A model generated the notes under the pieces. The model was not told the DNA's origin. It made no database searches and saw only the letters and a program-made list of their open reading frames with translations. A program made the translations under genes and the position numbers. From Komagataeibacter oboediens (lineage in GTDB: Bacteria; Pseudomonadota; Alphaproteobacteria; Acetobacterales; Acetobacteraceae), in NCBI RefSeq assembly GCF_003207815.1, contig NZ_NKTX01000001.1, positions 360,027 to 424,026 of the forward strand: 64,000 bases of DNA, given 5' to 3'. Positions within the stretch are counted from its first letter, which is position 1. Every line of letters begins with the position of its first letter. Below are positions 25,909 to 34,645 of the stretch, piece after piece.

Positions 25909-28125
25909 CTATACCTGCTCAACAAATGTATCGATCACCCGCTTGGGGCCTGCTTTTTCAAACGCGACTTCCAGCCGGTTTCCCTCGACCGAGGTAATCG
26001 TGCCGTAGCCGAATTTCTGGTGGAATACACGCACCCCCACCTTCATGCCTGACGTGGCGGTGGTGGACGGGGTTACGTCATGCACGCGGCGCGACGCCAC
26101 CAGCGGGAAGGGCGTGCTGCCAAACACGGCCGGACGGCCAAGGAAGCTGCGCCTGCTGTTGGATGTATCGCCGCGTGTCTCGACATGTTCCCCCGGCAGT
26201 TCCTCGACAAAGCGGCTGGGAATGGCGGACTGCCAGTTGCCATATATGCGGCGGTTGGCAGCGTGGCTGATAATCGCCAGTTTGCGCGCGCGCGTAATGC
26301 CGACATAGGCGAGGCGGCGTTCTTCCTCCAGCCCCTTCAGGCCACCTTCATCCAGCGTGCGCTGGGACGGGAAGACGCCTTCTTCCCATCCCGGCAGGAA
26401 TACGGTGTCGAATTCCAGCCCCTTGGCGCCGTGCAGCGTCATGATGCTCATGCTGTCCTCGCCCGACCTGTCTTCGGTGTCCATGACAAGGGCGACATGT
26501 TCAAGGAACCCGCTGAGGTTTTCATAATCTGCCAGCGAGCGCACCAGTTCCTTCAGGTTTTCCAGCCGTCCGGGGGCATCGGGGGATTTGTCGGCCTTCC
26601 ACATGTCGATATACCCGCTGTCTTCCAGCAGGTAATCAATGGCGACGACATGCCCCTCGCGCCCCAGCATGTCCCGCGTGGTGGCCAGCGTGCGCATGAG
26701 GGCGGCAAGCTGTTCCCTGGCCCGACCCTTGATATCGCCCGCGCCCAGCATTTCCAGCACGGCCGCGGTCAGCGGGATCTGGCGTTCGCGGGCGTGCATG
26801 TGCATTTTCTGCAGGCCGGTGGTGCCCACGCCCCGGCGCGGCACGTTGATGATGCGTTCGAACGCAAGGTCATCAGACGGCTGGTTGACCACGCGCATGT
26901 AGGCGATGGCGTCGCGGATTTCGGCGCGTTCGTAAAAGCGCAGGCCACCAACCACGCGATAGGGCAGGCCAAGGGTGATCAGCCGTTCCTCGAACGCGCG
27001 GGTCTGGAAGCCCGCGCGGACAAGGATGGCGATTTCCGCCATCGGGTGGCCATCGGCGCGCAGGCGCTCGATCTCGCTGCCGACCATGCGGGCTTCGTCA
27101 TCCGAATCCTGTACGGAAATGACGCGGACCTTTTCGCCTTCCGCATCCTCGCGGCCGGGCTGAAGCGTCTTGCCCAGACGTTCCTCGTTATGGGCGATCA
27201 GGCCTGACGCCGCCCCAAGGATCTGCCGGGTGGAGCGGTAGTTGCGTTCCAGCCGCACGACCTTCGCCCCGGGGAAGTCGCGTTCGAAGCGCAGGATATT
27301 TTCCACTTCCGCGCCACGCCATGAATAGATCGACTGGTCGTCATCCCCCACGCAGCAGATGTTCGACGGCTGGCCGCCGCGGTGCGCCAGCAGCCGCAGC
27401 CACAGGTACTGGATGGTGTTGGTATCCTGATATTCGTCCACCAGGATATACCGGAAGAAACGGTGATACTGCGCCAGCACATCGGGGTGCCTGCGCAGGA
27501 TTTCCGTCATGTGCAGCATGAGGTCGCCAAAGTCGCAGGCGTTTATCTGCCTCAGGCGCAGCTGGTAGTCGGTATAGATCTCGGCGCACCGGCCATTGGC
27601 GAAATCCGTATCCTCCGCCGCCGTAATGGCGTCAGGCACCAGCCCGCGGTCCTTCCACCGCTGGATCACGCCCATTATGGCCTGTGGCGGCCAGCGCTTG
27701 GTATCGATACGGTAGGGTTCGAGGATCTGCTTGAGCAGGCGCAGCTGGTCATCGGTATCAAGGATGGTGAAGCTGCTGGTCAGCCCGACATATTCCGCAT
27801 GGCGGCGCAGCATGCGCGCGCACAGGGCATGGAACGTGCCCAGCCACAGCCCTTCCGCCGGTTCACCCAGCAGGGCGCTGACGCGTTCGCGCATTTCGCG
27901 CGCGGCCTTGTTGGTGAAGGTTACGGCAAGGATCTGGTTGGGTCGCGCCCGGCCCGACAGCAGGATATGCGCGAACCGCGTTGTCAGCACCCGCGTCTTG
28001 CCCGTGCCCGCGCCGGCAAGAACCAGAAGCGGACCATCGGTGGTCTCGATCGCGGCCCGCTGTTCGGGATTGAGGCGGTTCAGGTAATCCGGCGCGCGGC
28101 CGGTTGGGATAAGGCTGTCCATCAC
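25909..28125 (-). CDS. uvrD: UvrD/PcrA-type SF1 DNA helicase
   Basis: 3'-5' helicase acting in nucleotide excision and mismatch repair and in clearing replication blocks. 738 residues. Q motif LNRLNPEQRAAIET, Walker A LAGAGTGKTRVL, motif II DEYQDTN, motif III GDDDQSIYSWRGA, motif IV VRLERNYRS, motif V TLHGAKGLEFDTVF and motif VI YVGITRAR are all present. The C-terminal tail ends in a Tudor-like KVGVRVFHQKFGYGTITSVEGNRLEVAFEKAG, as in PcrA/UvrD for RNA polymerase contact. Starts with MM at 28125/28122. Confidence 0.95.
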   Translation of the reverse strand: MMDSLIPTGRAPDYLNRLNPEQRAAIETTDGPLLVLAGAGTGKTRVLTTRFAHILLSGRARPNQILAVTFTNKAAREMRERVSALLGEPAEGLWLGTFHALCARMLRRHAEYVGLTSSFTILDTDDQLRLLKQILEPYRIDTKRWPPQAIMGVIQRWKDRGLVPDAITAAEDTDFANGRCAEIYTDYQLRLRQINACDFGDLMLHMTEILRRHPDVLAQYHRFFRYILVDEYQDTNTIQYLWLRLLAHRGGQPSNICCVGDDDQSIYSWRGAEVENILRFERDFPGAKVVRLERNYRSTRQILGAASGLIAHNEERLGKTLQPGREDAEGEKVRVISVQDSDDEARMVGSEIERLRADGHPMAEIAILVRAGFQTRAFEERLITLGLPYRVVGGLRFYERAEIRDAIAYMRVVNQPSDDLAFERIINVPRRGVGTTGLQKMHMHARERQIPLTAAVLEMLGAGDIKGRAREQLAALMRTLATTRDMLGREGHVVAIDYLLEDSGYIDMWKADKSPDAPGRLENLKELVRSLADYENLSGFLEHVALVMDTEDRSGEDSMSIMTLHGAKGLEFDTVFLPGWEEGVFPSQRTLDEGGLKGLEEERRLAYVGITRARKLAIISHAANRRIYGNWQSAIPSRFVEELPGEHVETRGDTSNSRRSFLGRPAVFGSTPFPLVASRRVHDVTPSTTATSGMKVGVRVFHQKFGYGTITSVEGNRLEVAFEKAGPKRVIDTFVEQV

Positions 28126-28192
28126 GGTATCTTCTATAGCAACCCCGGCGCGGGGGAACCAATGCTATCAGTCGTGGCCAGGGGGAAATGCG

Positions 28193-28882
28193 GTGGGAAG
28201 CAGGGACGGCATGAAAACGGGTACGGGACCGGGCGGCCACAGGGCACGCATGCGCAGGCGCATCCGCACGGCGGGCGCGCATTCGCTGGCGGATTATGAA
28301 CTGCTGGAAGTGCTTCTGTTCGCGGCCGTGCCCCGGCGCGATACCAAACCACAGGCCAAGGCGCTGCTGGCCAGCTTCGGCAGCCTGGAGGCCGTGCTGG
28401 ACGCCACGCCCGCCGCATTGCGCGCGGCGGGGCTGGGGCCGCGTGGGGTGGCGGTGCTGGGGTGTCCCGCGCGTGTCGCGTGGCGTCTGGCCCATCCCGA
28501 CCTGCGTGCGCAGGTGATGTTTACGGACATGACGGCGGTACTGGACTATTGCGACCGGCTGCCGGTGCATGAAACTGATGGGTGGCGGGTGTTCTACCTG
28601 GATTCCGTGCGGCATGTGCTGGCCGACGAGGTAACGGCCACCGGCCAGCCTGCCGACATGTGCCGTGCGGTGCTGGCGCGGGCACTGGAACTGCATGCCG
28701 TCTCCCTTGTCGCGGTCAGGGACATGGGCCGGCAGGCCCCGCCGGAGGGCGGCAGTCCTGCAGACCTGCGTTTCGGCCGCATGCTGCATACCCATGCCCG
28801 CCTGCTGGGCCTGACCCTGCATGACTGCGTGCTGCGCGGCGGCGGAACCAGCACCAGCCTGCGGGCCATGATCGTGGCCTAG
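28193..28882 (+). CDS. RadC-family protein with a degenerate JAMM motif
   Basis: 229 residues, starting at GTG 28193 (GGGGGAA upstream) or ATG 28211. The N-terminal part HRARMRRRIRTAGAHSLADYELLEVLLF is the usual RadC helix-hairpin-helix start. The C-terminal MPN-like domain is present in outline. However, the zinc motif HNHPSG...PS.AD, intact in the neighbouring paralogue at 29668, is replaced by RDMGRQAPPEGGSPAD: both His are gone, only the terminal SPAD survives. It should not be a metalloprotease-type enzyme. RadC function is poorly defined even for intact members. Confidence 0.82.
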   Translation: MGSRDGMKTGTGPGGHRARMRRRIRTAGAHSLADYELLEVLLFAAVPRRDTKPQAKALLASFGSLEAVLDATPAALRAAGLGPRGVAVLGCPARVAWRLAHPDLRAQVMFTDMTAVLDYCDRLPVHETDGWRVFYLDSVRHVLADEVTATGQPADMCRAVLARALELHAVSLVAVRDMGRQAPPEGGSPADLRFGRMLHTHARLLGLTLHDCVLRGGGTSTSLRAMIVA

Positions 28883-28890
28883 GCAGCCTG

Positions 28891-29583
28891 TCAGGCGTGG
28901 GGATGGGCCTCGGCTGCGGCAAACTGCTGGCGGATGGCGTCCAGCAGTTCGGATGGCTGGCTGACCAGCGCGTCCGCGCCTGCCTGCGTCAGTTCCTCCC
29001 GCGTGCCATATCCCCATAGTACGCCCAGGGCGCGGACGTGGTTGGCATGGGCGCCGCTTATGTCAAAACGTCGGTCGCCAATCATTAGCGCGTCCTCGCG
29101 GCGAATGTCATGTTCGCGCAGCACGGCGGCGATCAGTTCGGGCTTTTCGGCGCCGCTGTCATCCGCGCGGGCGCCGGACAGGCCATCAAAATACTGCACG
29201 AGATTGCGCAGGTGCAGGATTTTGCGCGCAAGATGGCGTGGCTTGGATGTCGCGACAAACAGCCGCACGCCCTCCGCCGACAGGGTCTCGATCACGTTGC
29301 GCATATGTTCGAAGACCGGGCTTTTGTGCATGCCTTCCGATTCGTAGTGCTTGCGGTAAAGCGCCATCGCTTCCTGCACCCGGTCATCGCCATAATGGGC
29401 GAGGATATGGGCGATCAGTTCCTCCAGCGGTGGGCCAACCACCCATGTCAGGTCAACTGACATGTCGGGTTCATGCCCGAGGTCACGCAGCACGGCATAA
29501 ATGGACTCTACAATACCATCGCGGGACCGCACGATGGTTCCGTCCAGGTCAAAAAGTACGGTATGGTTCTTGTGAAGCAGCAT
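28891..29583 (-). CDS. HAD-family phosphatase, phosphoglycolate phosphatase-like
   Basis: 230 residues. HAD motif I is LFDLDGTIVRSRDG with both Asp residues, motif II ATSKP, motif III Lys in GAEKPELI and motif IV IGDRRFDISGA. The alpha-helical cap between motifs I and II puts it with Gph/PpaX-type enzymes (phosphoglycolate or pyrophosphate). The exact substrate cannot be read. It lies between, and opposite to, two RadC-family genes. Confidence 0.82.
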   Translation of the reverse strand: MLLHKNHTVLFDLDGTIVRSRDGIVESIYAVLRDLGHEPDMSVDLTWVVGPPLEELIAHILAHYGDDRVQEAMALYRKHYESEGMHKSPVFEHMRNVIETLSAEGVRLFVATSKPRHLARKILHLRNLVQYFDGLSGARADDSGAEKPELIAAVLREHDIRREDALMIGDRRFDISGAHANHVRALGVLWGYGTREELTQAGADALVSQPSELLDAIRQQFAAAEAHPHA

Positions 29584-29667
29584 GCAGGTTCATAACCTCC
29601 TTAGTCCTGAACACATCATGCATCATTCCGGGCGGCCTTGTCCTGAAATTGTTGGGAAATTCCCGTT

Positions 29668-30339
29668 TTGTCCGAACACAGGCAGTACGCGCCGGTCACG
29701 TTACCCCTTGGGGGCGGCATAAGCCGGGCGGATGACCATACCTTTCTGCAGGATCTGATCCGCACACTGGACACCACCCACTCCGCGCCGGACCGGCTGG
29801 CTGCCAGCTTTCTGGCGCATTTTGGTTCGGCGGGCATGGCGCTGTCGGCGCATGTGGGGGGACTGGATGAAGTGGCGGGACGGGAAACCGCGCTACCGCC
29901 GCTGCTTGCAGTGGCGCGGGAGGCGGCGCTGCGCCTGTTCCGCGCCCGCGTGCGCCGCACGGACGTGCTGGCGGGACGCGCGGGGCTGGAGGCCTACCTG
30001 CAGGCCTGCATGGGCCATGAAGTGATCGAGCAGTTCCGGGTGCTGTTCCTTGATGAAGGCTTCCGCCTGCTGGCCGATGAACTGATGGGGACCGGCACGG
30101 TCAACCATTCGCCGGTTTACCCGCGTGAGATCATGCGTCGCGCCCTGGCGCTTGGGGCAAGGCTGCTGGTACTGGCGCATAACCACCCCGCGGGACAGCC
30201 GGAGCCGTCGCCCGCCGATATCGAAATGACGCTGCGCATCGCCCAGATCGGTCGGATCATGCAGGTCACGGTCCATGACCATATCATCGTGGGCAATGGC
30301 CGCACCCACAGCTTCCGCGAGGCGGGGCTGCTGATCTAG
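29668..30339 (+). CDS. radC: RadC-family JAMM protein (intact motif)
   Basis: 223 residues; the start appears to be TTG 29668 with GGGAA upstream. The zinc-binding JAMM motif is complete: His171-Asn-His173-Pro in LAHNHPAGQPEPSPAD. The upstream part FRVLFLDEGFRLLADELMGTGTVNHSPVYPREIMRRAL is characteristic. Unlike standard RadC, the N-terminal helix-hairpin-helix region is short and divergent. It is about 0.8 kb from a paralogue that lacks the metal ligands. Ends one base before the purK stop codon. Confidence 0.85.
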   Translation: MSEHRQYAPVTLPLGGGISRADDHTFLQDLIRTLDTTHSAPDRLAASFLAHFGSAGMALSAHVGGLDEVAGRETALPPLLAVAREAALRLFRARVRRTDVLAGRAGLEAYLQACMGHEVIEQFRVLFLDEGFRLLADELMGTGTVNHSPVYPREIMRRALALGARLLVLAHNHPAGQPEPSPADIEMTLRIAQIGRIMQVTVHDHIIVGNGRTHSFREAGLLI

Positions 30340-31482
30340 CTATGTGGCGTCCATCGGGCGCGCCAGCGGGCCAAGTGCGGCCTTTACGCCGAATTCCCCC
30401 GGCAGCGCACCCTTTGGGAACAGGACGTTCACATGCCCCATCTTGCGCCCCGGACGGGCTTCCGCCTTGCCGTAATGGTGGGCCAGCAGGCCGGGTGTCG
30501 CCACGATTTCAGGCCACAGGGCCATGTCATCGGGGCCGATCAGGTTTTTCATGACGGCGTCGCTGTGACGGCTGGCCGGGGGCAGGGGCAGGCCGGTTAC
30601 GGCGCGCACGTGCATTTCAAACTGGTCCACGGGGCAGGCATCCATGGTCCAGTGTCCCGAATTGTGGGGCCGGGGCGCGATTTCATTCACGCGCAGGCTG
30701 CCATCACGGTCCACGAACATTTCAACCCCCAGCAGGCCGGTCAGGTCCAGCGCCGAGGCGATGCGCCGGGCAAGATCGCGCGCCTGCGCCGCAAGTTCGG
30801 GCACGATTCGGGCCGGGGCCAGACTGATATCCAGAATACCGTTGCGATGGCGGTTTTCGGTTACGTCAAAGGTGACGATATCGCCGCGTGCGTTGCGGGC
30901 GACCATCACGCTGATCTCACAGGCAAAGCGCACCATGCCTTCAGCCACCAGTGGATGGGGGCGCAGGCCGTCGAACGCGGCGTCCAGACCGTCCGCGTCA
31001 TGGATTCGGACCTGTCCCTTGCCATCATAGCCAAGGCGCGTGGTCTTGAGGATGAAGGGATAGCCCAGTGCCTGCGCCGCCCTGTCCAGATCGGCGCGGT
31101 CGTGCACCCCCCGCCACGGGGCCACCGGAATATCGTTTTCCGCCATGAAGGTCTTTTCGGCGATCCGGTCCTGACTGATCCGCAGGATATGGCCTGCGGG
31201 ATGGACCGGTCGGATGCTGGACAGCAGGTCCAGCCCGTCGGCGCTGATATTTTCGAATTCAAAGGTGATGACATTCACCGCATCGGCAAAGCGACGCAGG
31301 GCGTCATGGTCGTCATACCGGCCGAGGGTGATGGCATGGGCCACCTGCGCCGCCGGGCCATCGTCTTCCGTCGTCAGGATATGGGCACGATAGCCAAGAC
31401 GGGCTGCGGCAATGGCCGACATGCGGCCCAGCTGCCCGCCCCCGACAATGCCAAGGACCGAACCGGGAGGAAGCTGCGTCAT
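30340..31482 (-). CDS. purK: 5-(Carboxyamino)imidazole ribonucleotide synthase
   Basis: ATP-grasp enzyme carboxylating AIR to N5-CAIR in purine synthesis. 380 residues from ATG 31482, which overlaps the purE stop (ATGA). N-terminal [16 protein letters not shown], mid [17 protein letters not shown] (ATP-grasp loop) and C-terminal [19 protein letters not shown] are all typical of PurK. The open frame extends further upstream inside purE and is not coding there. Confidence 0.95.
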   Translation of the reverse strand: MTQLPPGSVLGIVGGGQLGRMSAIAAARLGYRAHILTTEDDGPAAQVAHAITLGRYDDHDALRRFADAVNVITFEFENISADGLDLLSSIRPVHPAGHILRISQDRIAEKTFMAENDIPVAPWRGVHDRADLDRAAQALGYPFILKTTRLGYDGKGQVRIHDADGLDAAFDGLRPHPLVAEGMVRFACEISVMVARNARGDIVTFDVTENRHRNGILDISLAPARIVPELAAQARDLARRIASALDLTGLLGVEMFVDRDGSLRVNEIAPRPHNSGHWTMDACPVDQFEMHVRAVTGLPLPPASRHSDAVMKNLIGPDDMALWPEIVATPGLLAHHYGKAEARPGRKMGHVNVLFPKGALPGEFGVKAALGPLARPMDAT

Positions 31483-31994
31483 CGCACAGGTTCCTGCGCC
31501 ACGGCAGCGGTCTGTTTCGCCCGCCATGCCGCCAGACGTTCCCCGAGGGGGGCATCCGACAGGGCAAGGATGGACGCTGCCAGAAGGGCGGCATTGGTTG
31601 CCCCCGCCTTGCCAATGGCCAGCGTACCCACGGGAATGCCGCCGGGCATCTGCACGATGGACAGCAGGCTGTCCATGCCCTTCAGCGCATGGGATTCGAC
31701 CGGAACGCCCAGTACCGGCAACGCCGTCCATGCCGCGCACATGCCCGGCAGGTGCGCCGCCCCCCCCGCACCGGCAATTATGACCGACAGGCCACGTCCC
31801 TGTGCCGATTTCGCATACTCCGCCAGTCGGTCGGGCGTGCGGTGGGCGGACACGATGCGCACCTCATGCGCGATATCCAGCGCGTCCAGCACGGCGGTGG
31901 CATGGCGCATGGTTTCCCAGTCGGACTGGCTGCCCATGATCAGCCCCACGCGCGGGGATTTCGTGCCGGAGGACGGAAGGGGGGGGTGGCTCAC
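31479..31994 (-). CDS. purE: N5-CAIR mutase
   Basis: Converts N5-CAIR to CAIR, next to PurK. 171 residues with [38 protein letters not shown] and [27 protein letters not shown]. The PurEK order and 4-bp overlap are the usual bacterial operon. Confidence 0.96.
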   Translation of the reverse strand: MSHPPLPSSGTKSPRVGLIMGSQSDWETMRHATAVLDALDIAHEVRIVSAHRTPDRLAEYAKSAQGRGLSVIIAGAGGAAHLPGMCAAWTALPVLGVPVESHALKGMDSLLSIVQMPGGIPVGTLAIGKAGATNAALLAASILALSDAPLGERLAAWRAKQTAAVAQEPVR

Positions 31995-32018
31995 GATTGA
32001 AATACTCTTGTCTGGGTA

Positions 32019-32219
32019 TCAGGCGATACTGTCGGGGATCATGCGGCTTTCCAGCCACGTGATCTCGTCCTTCAGCAGCAGCTTGCGCTTTTTCAGCCGC
32101 TGTAGCTGCAACTGGTCCGTTACCTGCAGGGCCATGCGGCTTATGACCGTATCAAGGTCACGGTGTTCGCTGCGCAGTTCGTGCAGCTTGCGAAGGAGGG
32201 TGTCCCGGTCTGTCAGCAT
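32019..32219 (-). CDS. YdcH/DUF465 small protein
   Basis: 66 residues, highly charged, predicted as one helix-turn-helix pair: LLRKLHELRSEHRDLDTVISRM then LQRLKKRKLLLKDEITWLESRMIP. The HxxLD and LKKRKLxLKDEI pattern defines DUF465. Function unknown in the family. It follows purE on the same strand after 24 bp upstream of it, and is divergent from a second DUF465 gene 160 bp away. Confidence 0.85.
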   Translation of the reverse strand: MLTDRDTLLRKLHELRSEHRDLDTVISRMALQVTDQLQLQRLKKRKLLLKDEITWLESRMIPDSIA

Positions 32220-32304
32220 GGCGGCTCATCTTTTAGGTGGACATGTCGTATCCTAAGCATATCCGCGGCAAAAGGCGAAATGCCCGGCATGCCCCCCGGG
32301 GGCT

Positions 32305-32326
32305 GCAATTTTAGCATGGAAATTGC
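32305..32326. repeat. Inverted repeat between the divergent DUF465 genes
   Basis: GCAATTT (32305-32311) and AAATTGC (32320-32326) form a perfect 7-bp dyad with an 8-bp spacer in the 160-bp gap between two divergent DUF465 genes. It may be an operator for a bidirectional promoter; nothing else supports this. Confidence 0.35.
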
Positions 32327-32379
32327 CGCACGGTCTGGTCTAGCCTGATCGGGTTGTAGCAAAGACGCTGGAGGGTTCC

Positions 32380-32550
32380 ATGTCGTACGAAGCACGTATC
32401 AACAGCCTCAAAACCCGTCATGCGCGGCTTGATGCCCGCATTTTCGATGAAGACCGCAGGCCCATGCCCGATGAGGGCGCCCTGCGGCGGCTCAAGCTTG
32501 AGAAACTTCGTGTGAAGGAGGAAATCGAGCGTCTGGCCCGGCTGGGCTGA
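32380..32550 (+). CDS. Second YdcH/DUF465 small protein
   Basis: 56 residues, starting at ATG 32380 with GGAGGG upstream. Pattern: INSLKTRHARLDARIFDEDRRPMPD, then LRRLKLEKLRVKEEIERLARLG, the same two-helix layout as the divergent gene at 32019-32219 (HARLD corresponding to HRDLD, KLRVKEEI to KLLLKDEI). The pair has diverged strongly outside the helices. Function unknown. Confidence 0.82.
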   Translation: MSYEARINSLKTRHARLDARIFDEDRRPMPDEGALRRLKLEKLRVKEEIERLARLG

Positions 32551-32557
32551 CACCGTT

Positions 32558-32585
32558 CCTGCCGCCCGGCGGGCCGGGCGGCAGG
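32558..32585. terminator. GC-rich hairpin between DUF465 and trcR
   Basis: CCTGCCGCCCGG and CCGGGCGGCAGG form a perfect 12-bp stem with a 4-base loop between two convergent genes. No T run follows, so it is terminator-like rather than a classical terminator. Confidence 0.5.
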
Positions 32586-32592
32586 GGCCGGG

Positions 32593-33180
32593 TCAGATTC
32601 CGTGTTCGCTGTCGTCGTCCAGTTCCAGCGGCGGCGGCACGGCTTGGCCTTCGCGCGCCAGACGTTCGTTGGCGGCGGCCACCATGGCGTTCAGGTCCGT
32701 CTGGCTGCACAGGCCCAGTGTCACCGGGTCGCGCGGCTTGATGTTCGCGCTGTTCCAGTGCTGCTTGGTGCGCACCTTTTCAATGGTGTCCTTGGTCGTG
32801 CCCAGCAGCTTGCTGGTCTGCTGTTCCGACAGCTGCGGGAAATTGCGCAGGATGAAGGCAATCGCGTCCGGCCGGTCATTACGTTTGGCAACCGGGGTAT
32901 AGCGCGCGCCCTTGGACCGGCGGTTGATCGGGTTGGCCGGCGGCAGGATCTTGAGCCGGGATTCCGGGTCCTTTTCGCAGCGGTCGATTTCCGCCTGGGT
33001 CAGCTGGTGGTTGGCAATCGGGTCATAGCCCACGATTCCCTGTGCAACTTCCCCATCGGCAATGGCCTGTACTTCCAGGGGGTGCATTCCACAGAAATCG
33101 GCAATCTGGGTAAAGGTCAGCGCCGTCTTTTCAATAAGCCACACGGCGGTTGCCTTGGGCATTAAGGGCAGGGCAGTCAT
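32593..33180 (-). CDS. trcR: Cell cycle transcriptional regulator TrcR (DUF1013)
   Basis: 195 residues. The DUF1013 signature is clear: LPLMPKATAVWLIEKTALTF, then IADFCGMHPLEVQAIADGE, INRRSKGARYTPVAKRNDRPDAIAFIL and LLGTTKDTIEKVRTKQHWN. The second block looks like a helix-turn-helix with a sigma-like recognition segment. The family is restricted to alphaproteobacteria and linked to cell-cycle transcription. It stands alone, with trcR and hsp20 separated by 250 bp that hold only the hsp20 terminator. Confidence 0.88.
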   Translation of the reverse strand: MTALPLMPKATAVWLIEKTALTFTQIADFCGMHPLEVQAIADGEVAQGIVGYDPIANHQLTQAEIDRCEKDPESRLKILPPANPINRRSKGARYTPVAKRNDRPDAIAFILRNFPQLSEQQTSKLLGTTKDTIEKVRTKQHWNSANIKPRDPVTLGLCSQTDLNAMVAAANERLAREGQAVPPPLELDDDSEHGI

Positions 33181-33371
33181 TCTCAGGTCCTACAGCGTGT
33201 GGCGCCACACGCAGGCACCTGAAAGGGTGTTTGAAACAGCCCCCTAGCGAAGTGGGGGCCGTGCGTACCTGCTGGCGCGCCAGAAACAGAAAACACTCGT
33301 GGAAGTGATATGACGGTTGCGGACCGTAAAGGTCAAGACTTCAATCCACCCACTCGGGATGTTTCGCATCA

Positions 33372-33404
33372 ATAAAAACAGGGGCAGGCCAATGGCCCGC
33401 CCCT
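33372..33404 (-). terminator. Rho-independent terminator of hsp20
   Basis: On the minus strand an AGGGGC-GGCC / GGCC-GCCCCT stem with an ATT loop is followed by TGTTTTTATT. It lies 28 bp past the hsp20 stop codon. Confidence 0.75.
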
Positions 33405-33431
33405 GCGGTAAAATATGGTGAAGGTGGAATT

Positions 33432-33974
33432 TTACGCGGCCTGCCGTGCGGGCTGCGGGGCAGGTGTCGCGGTGGTCCGGGCCGCAATCTGCCCGTCCAT
33501 TTCACCGGTTGCGGGTGCAGGTGCGTCGCCTGACGCATCACTGCCCGCCATGGCCTGCCCCGATGAAATGGGAATACGACGCGGCTTGAGCGCCTCAGGC
33601 ATGATCTGGCGTACGGCAATGCGAAGCAGTCCGTTGGTCAGGTCAGCCTTTTCCACCACTACATGATCCGCCAGCACGAACCGGCGTTCAAAGGCACGCG
33701 TGGCAATGCCGCGATACAGCATTTCCCGGCCCTGCGCATTGTCACTGACGCGACCTGACACGATCAGGGTATTGTCCTGCACCGTCAGTTCAATGTCATC
33801 AGGGCCGAAGCCTGCGACCGCCATTGTCAGGGTATACTGGGCGTCGGACAGTTTTTCGATATTGTAGGGGGGATAGGACGGACTGACCGGGTTCTGTGTC
33901 GCCGTATCGACAAGCTGGGCCAGACGGTCGAATCCTATGGCACTGCGAAACAGTGGCGCGAAATCATAAGCCAT
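33432..33974 (-). CDS. Small heat shock protein Hsp20 (IbpA type)
   Basis: ATP-independent holdase chaperone. 180 residues from ATG 33974, preceded by GGAGG. N-terminal APLFRSAIGFDRLAQLVD is IbpA-like, followed by the alpha-crystallin domain (about 37-135) with YPPYNIEKLSDAQYTLTMAVAGF, and AFERRFVLADHV. The C-terminal I-x-I type anchor is RRIPIS. The tail after about residue 140 is long, Ala/Pro-rich and probably disordered. Its 5' leader contains a ROSE-like thermometer, so translation should rise with temperature. Confidence 0.92.
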   Translation of the reverse strand: MAYDFAPLFRSAIGFDRLAQLVDTATQNPVSPSYPPYNIEKLSDAQYTLTMAVAGFGPDDIELTVQDNTLIVSGRVSDNAQGREMLYRGIATRAFERRFVLADHVVVEKADLTNGLLRIAVRQIMPEALKPRRIPISSGQAMAGSDASGDAPAPATGEMDGQIAARTTATPAPQPARQAA

Positions 33975-34075
33975 GTTTGAAACCTCCATGAAGCAAGGTC
34001 TGTCGTCTTGCGGCCCCTCGACTGAGCGGACCACGATTTTCGGGTGATGCGCATGGACCCGCGTGGGCGTCCGGC
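33975..34075 (-). promoter_or_regulatory. ROSE-type RNA thermometer in the hsp20 5' leader
   Basis: Read on the minus strand, the bases just before the hsp20 ATG are CCTTGCTTCATGGAGG (33983-33998). The TTGCT block can pair with ATGGAGG, masking the Shine-Dalgarno site with an opposed G, which is the conserved core of ROSE elements upstream of alphaproteobacterial small heat-shock genes. More hairpins may be formed by the rest of the roughly 100-base leader. The 5' boundary is an estimate. Confidence 0.7.
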
Positions 34076-34090
34076 GCATCCCAGACATGG

Positions 34091-34128
34091 GAATGCCCGG
34101 CCCCCTGTTCAAGGGACCGGGCATTTCC
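34091..34128 (-). terminator. Hairpin downstream of rpmE
   Basis: GAATGCCCGG and CCGGGCATTTC form an outer stem (one mismatch) and CCCT/AGGG an inner one. It lies 35 bp past the rpmE stop, the position of a terminator, though the T tract is missing. It could alternatively mark the start of the hsp20 regulatory region. Confidence 0.5.
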
Positions 34129-34162
34129 ATAAACTTCAGACCTGTTCGGGAGGGCGGGGTAA

Positions 34163-34393
34163 TCAGCCCTTCTTGCGCTGGCCCAGTGCACCGAACTTCT
34201 TGTTGAACTTGGCGACCTGGCCCCCGGTGTCCATCATGCGCTGCACGCCGGTCCAGGCCGGGTGGGACTTCGGGTCGATGTCGAGACGAAGCGTGTCGCC
34301 AGCCTTGCCGTAGCAGGAGCGGGTCTTGTACTCGGTGCCATCGGTCATGATGACATTGATTTCGTGATAGTCGGGGTGGATGCCGGATTTCAT
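34163..34393 (-). CDS. rpmE: 50S ribosomal protein L31
   Basis: 76 residues from ATG 34393: [19 protein letters not shown], then [20 protein letters not shown] and a basic C-terminus. It lacks the CxxC pairs of zinc-binding L31 (one Cys only), so it is the zinc-independent form, as in many alphaproteobacteria. The frame stays open upstream, but L31 homology begins exactly at this Met. Confidence 0.95.
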   Translation of the reverse strand: MKSGIHPDYHEINVIMTDGTEYKTRSCYGKAGDTLRLDIDPKSHPAWTGVQRMMDTGGQVAKFNKKFGALGQRKKG

Positions 34394-34645
34394 TTCAAAC
34401 ACTTTCGCGCTGGGCCCACCGATGCCGACCGGGGGCGTTGTATCGGCAGGCGTATAGACGACAAGCACCGGCAAGATCAACACCCGATGGCAAGAAAAGC
34501 CGGTTCCCCGGGTTTGCCGCCATGGTGTTACCCGCTTGCATCATATGGCGCGGAATGAAAAAGCGATATGACGATATATGGTCGTCATGATGTCGGGATG
34601 TTGCTAGAGCTAGGGCATCTTCTATTAAATAAAGGATTGGCATCC

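Noticed and set aside
32220..32379. 6S RNA between the DUF465 genes near purEK
   Set aside because: The gap has the right size, and I considered it because of its purEK neighbourhood, but it shows no long closing stem with a central bubble; only the short dyad is clear.
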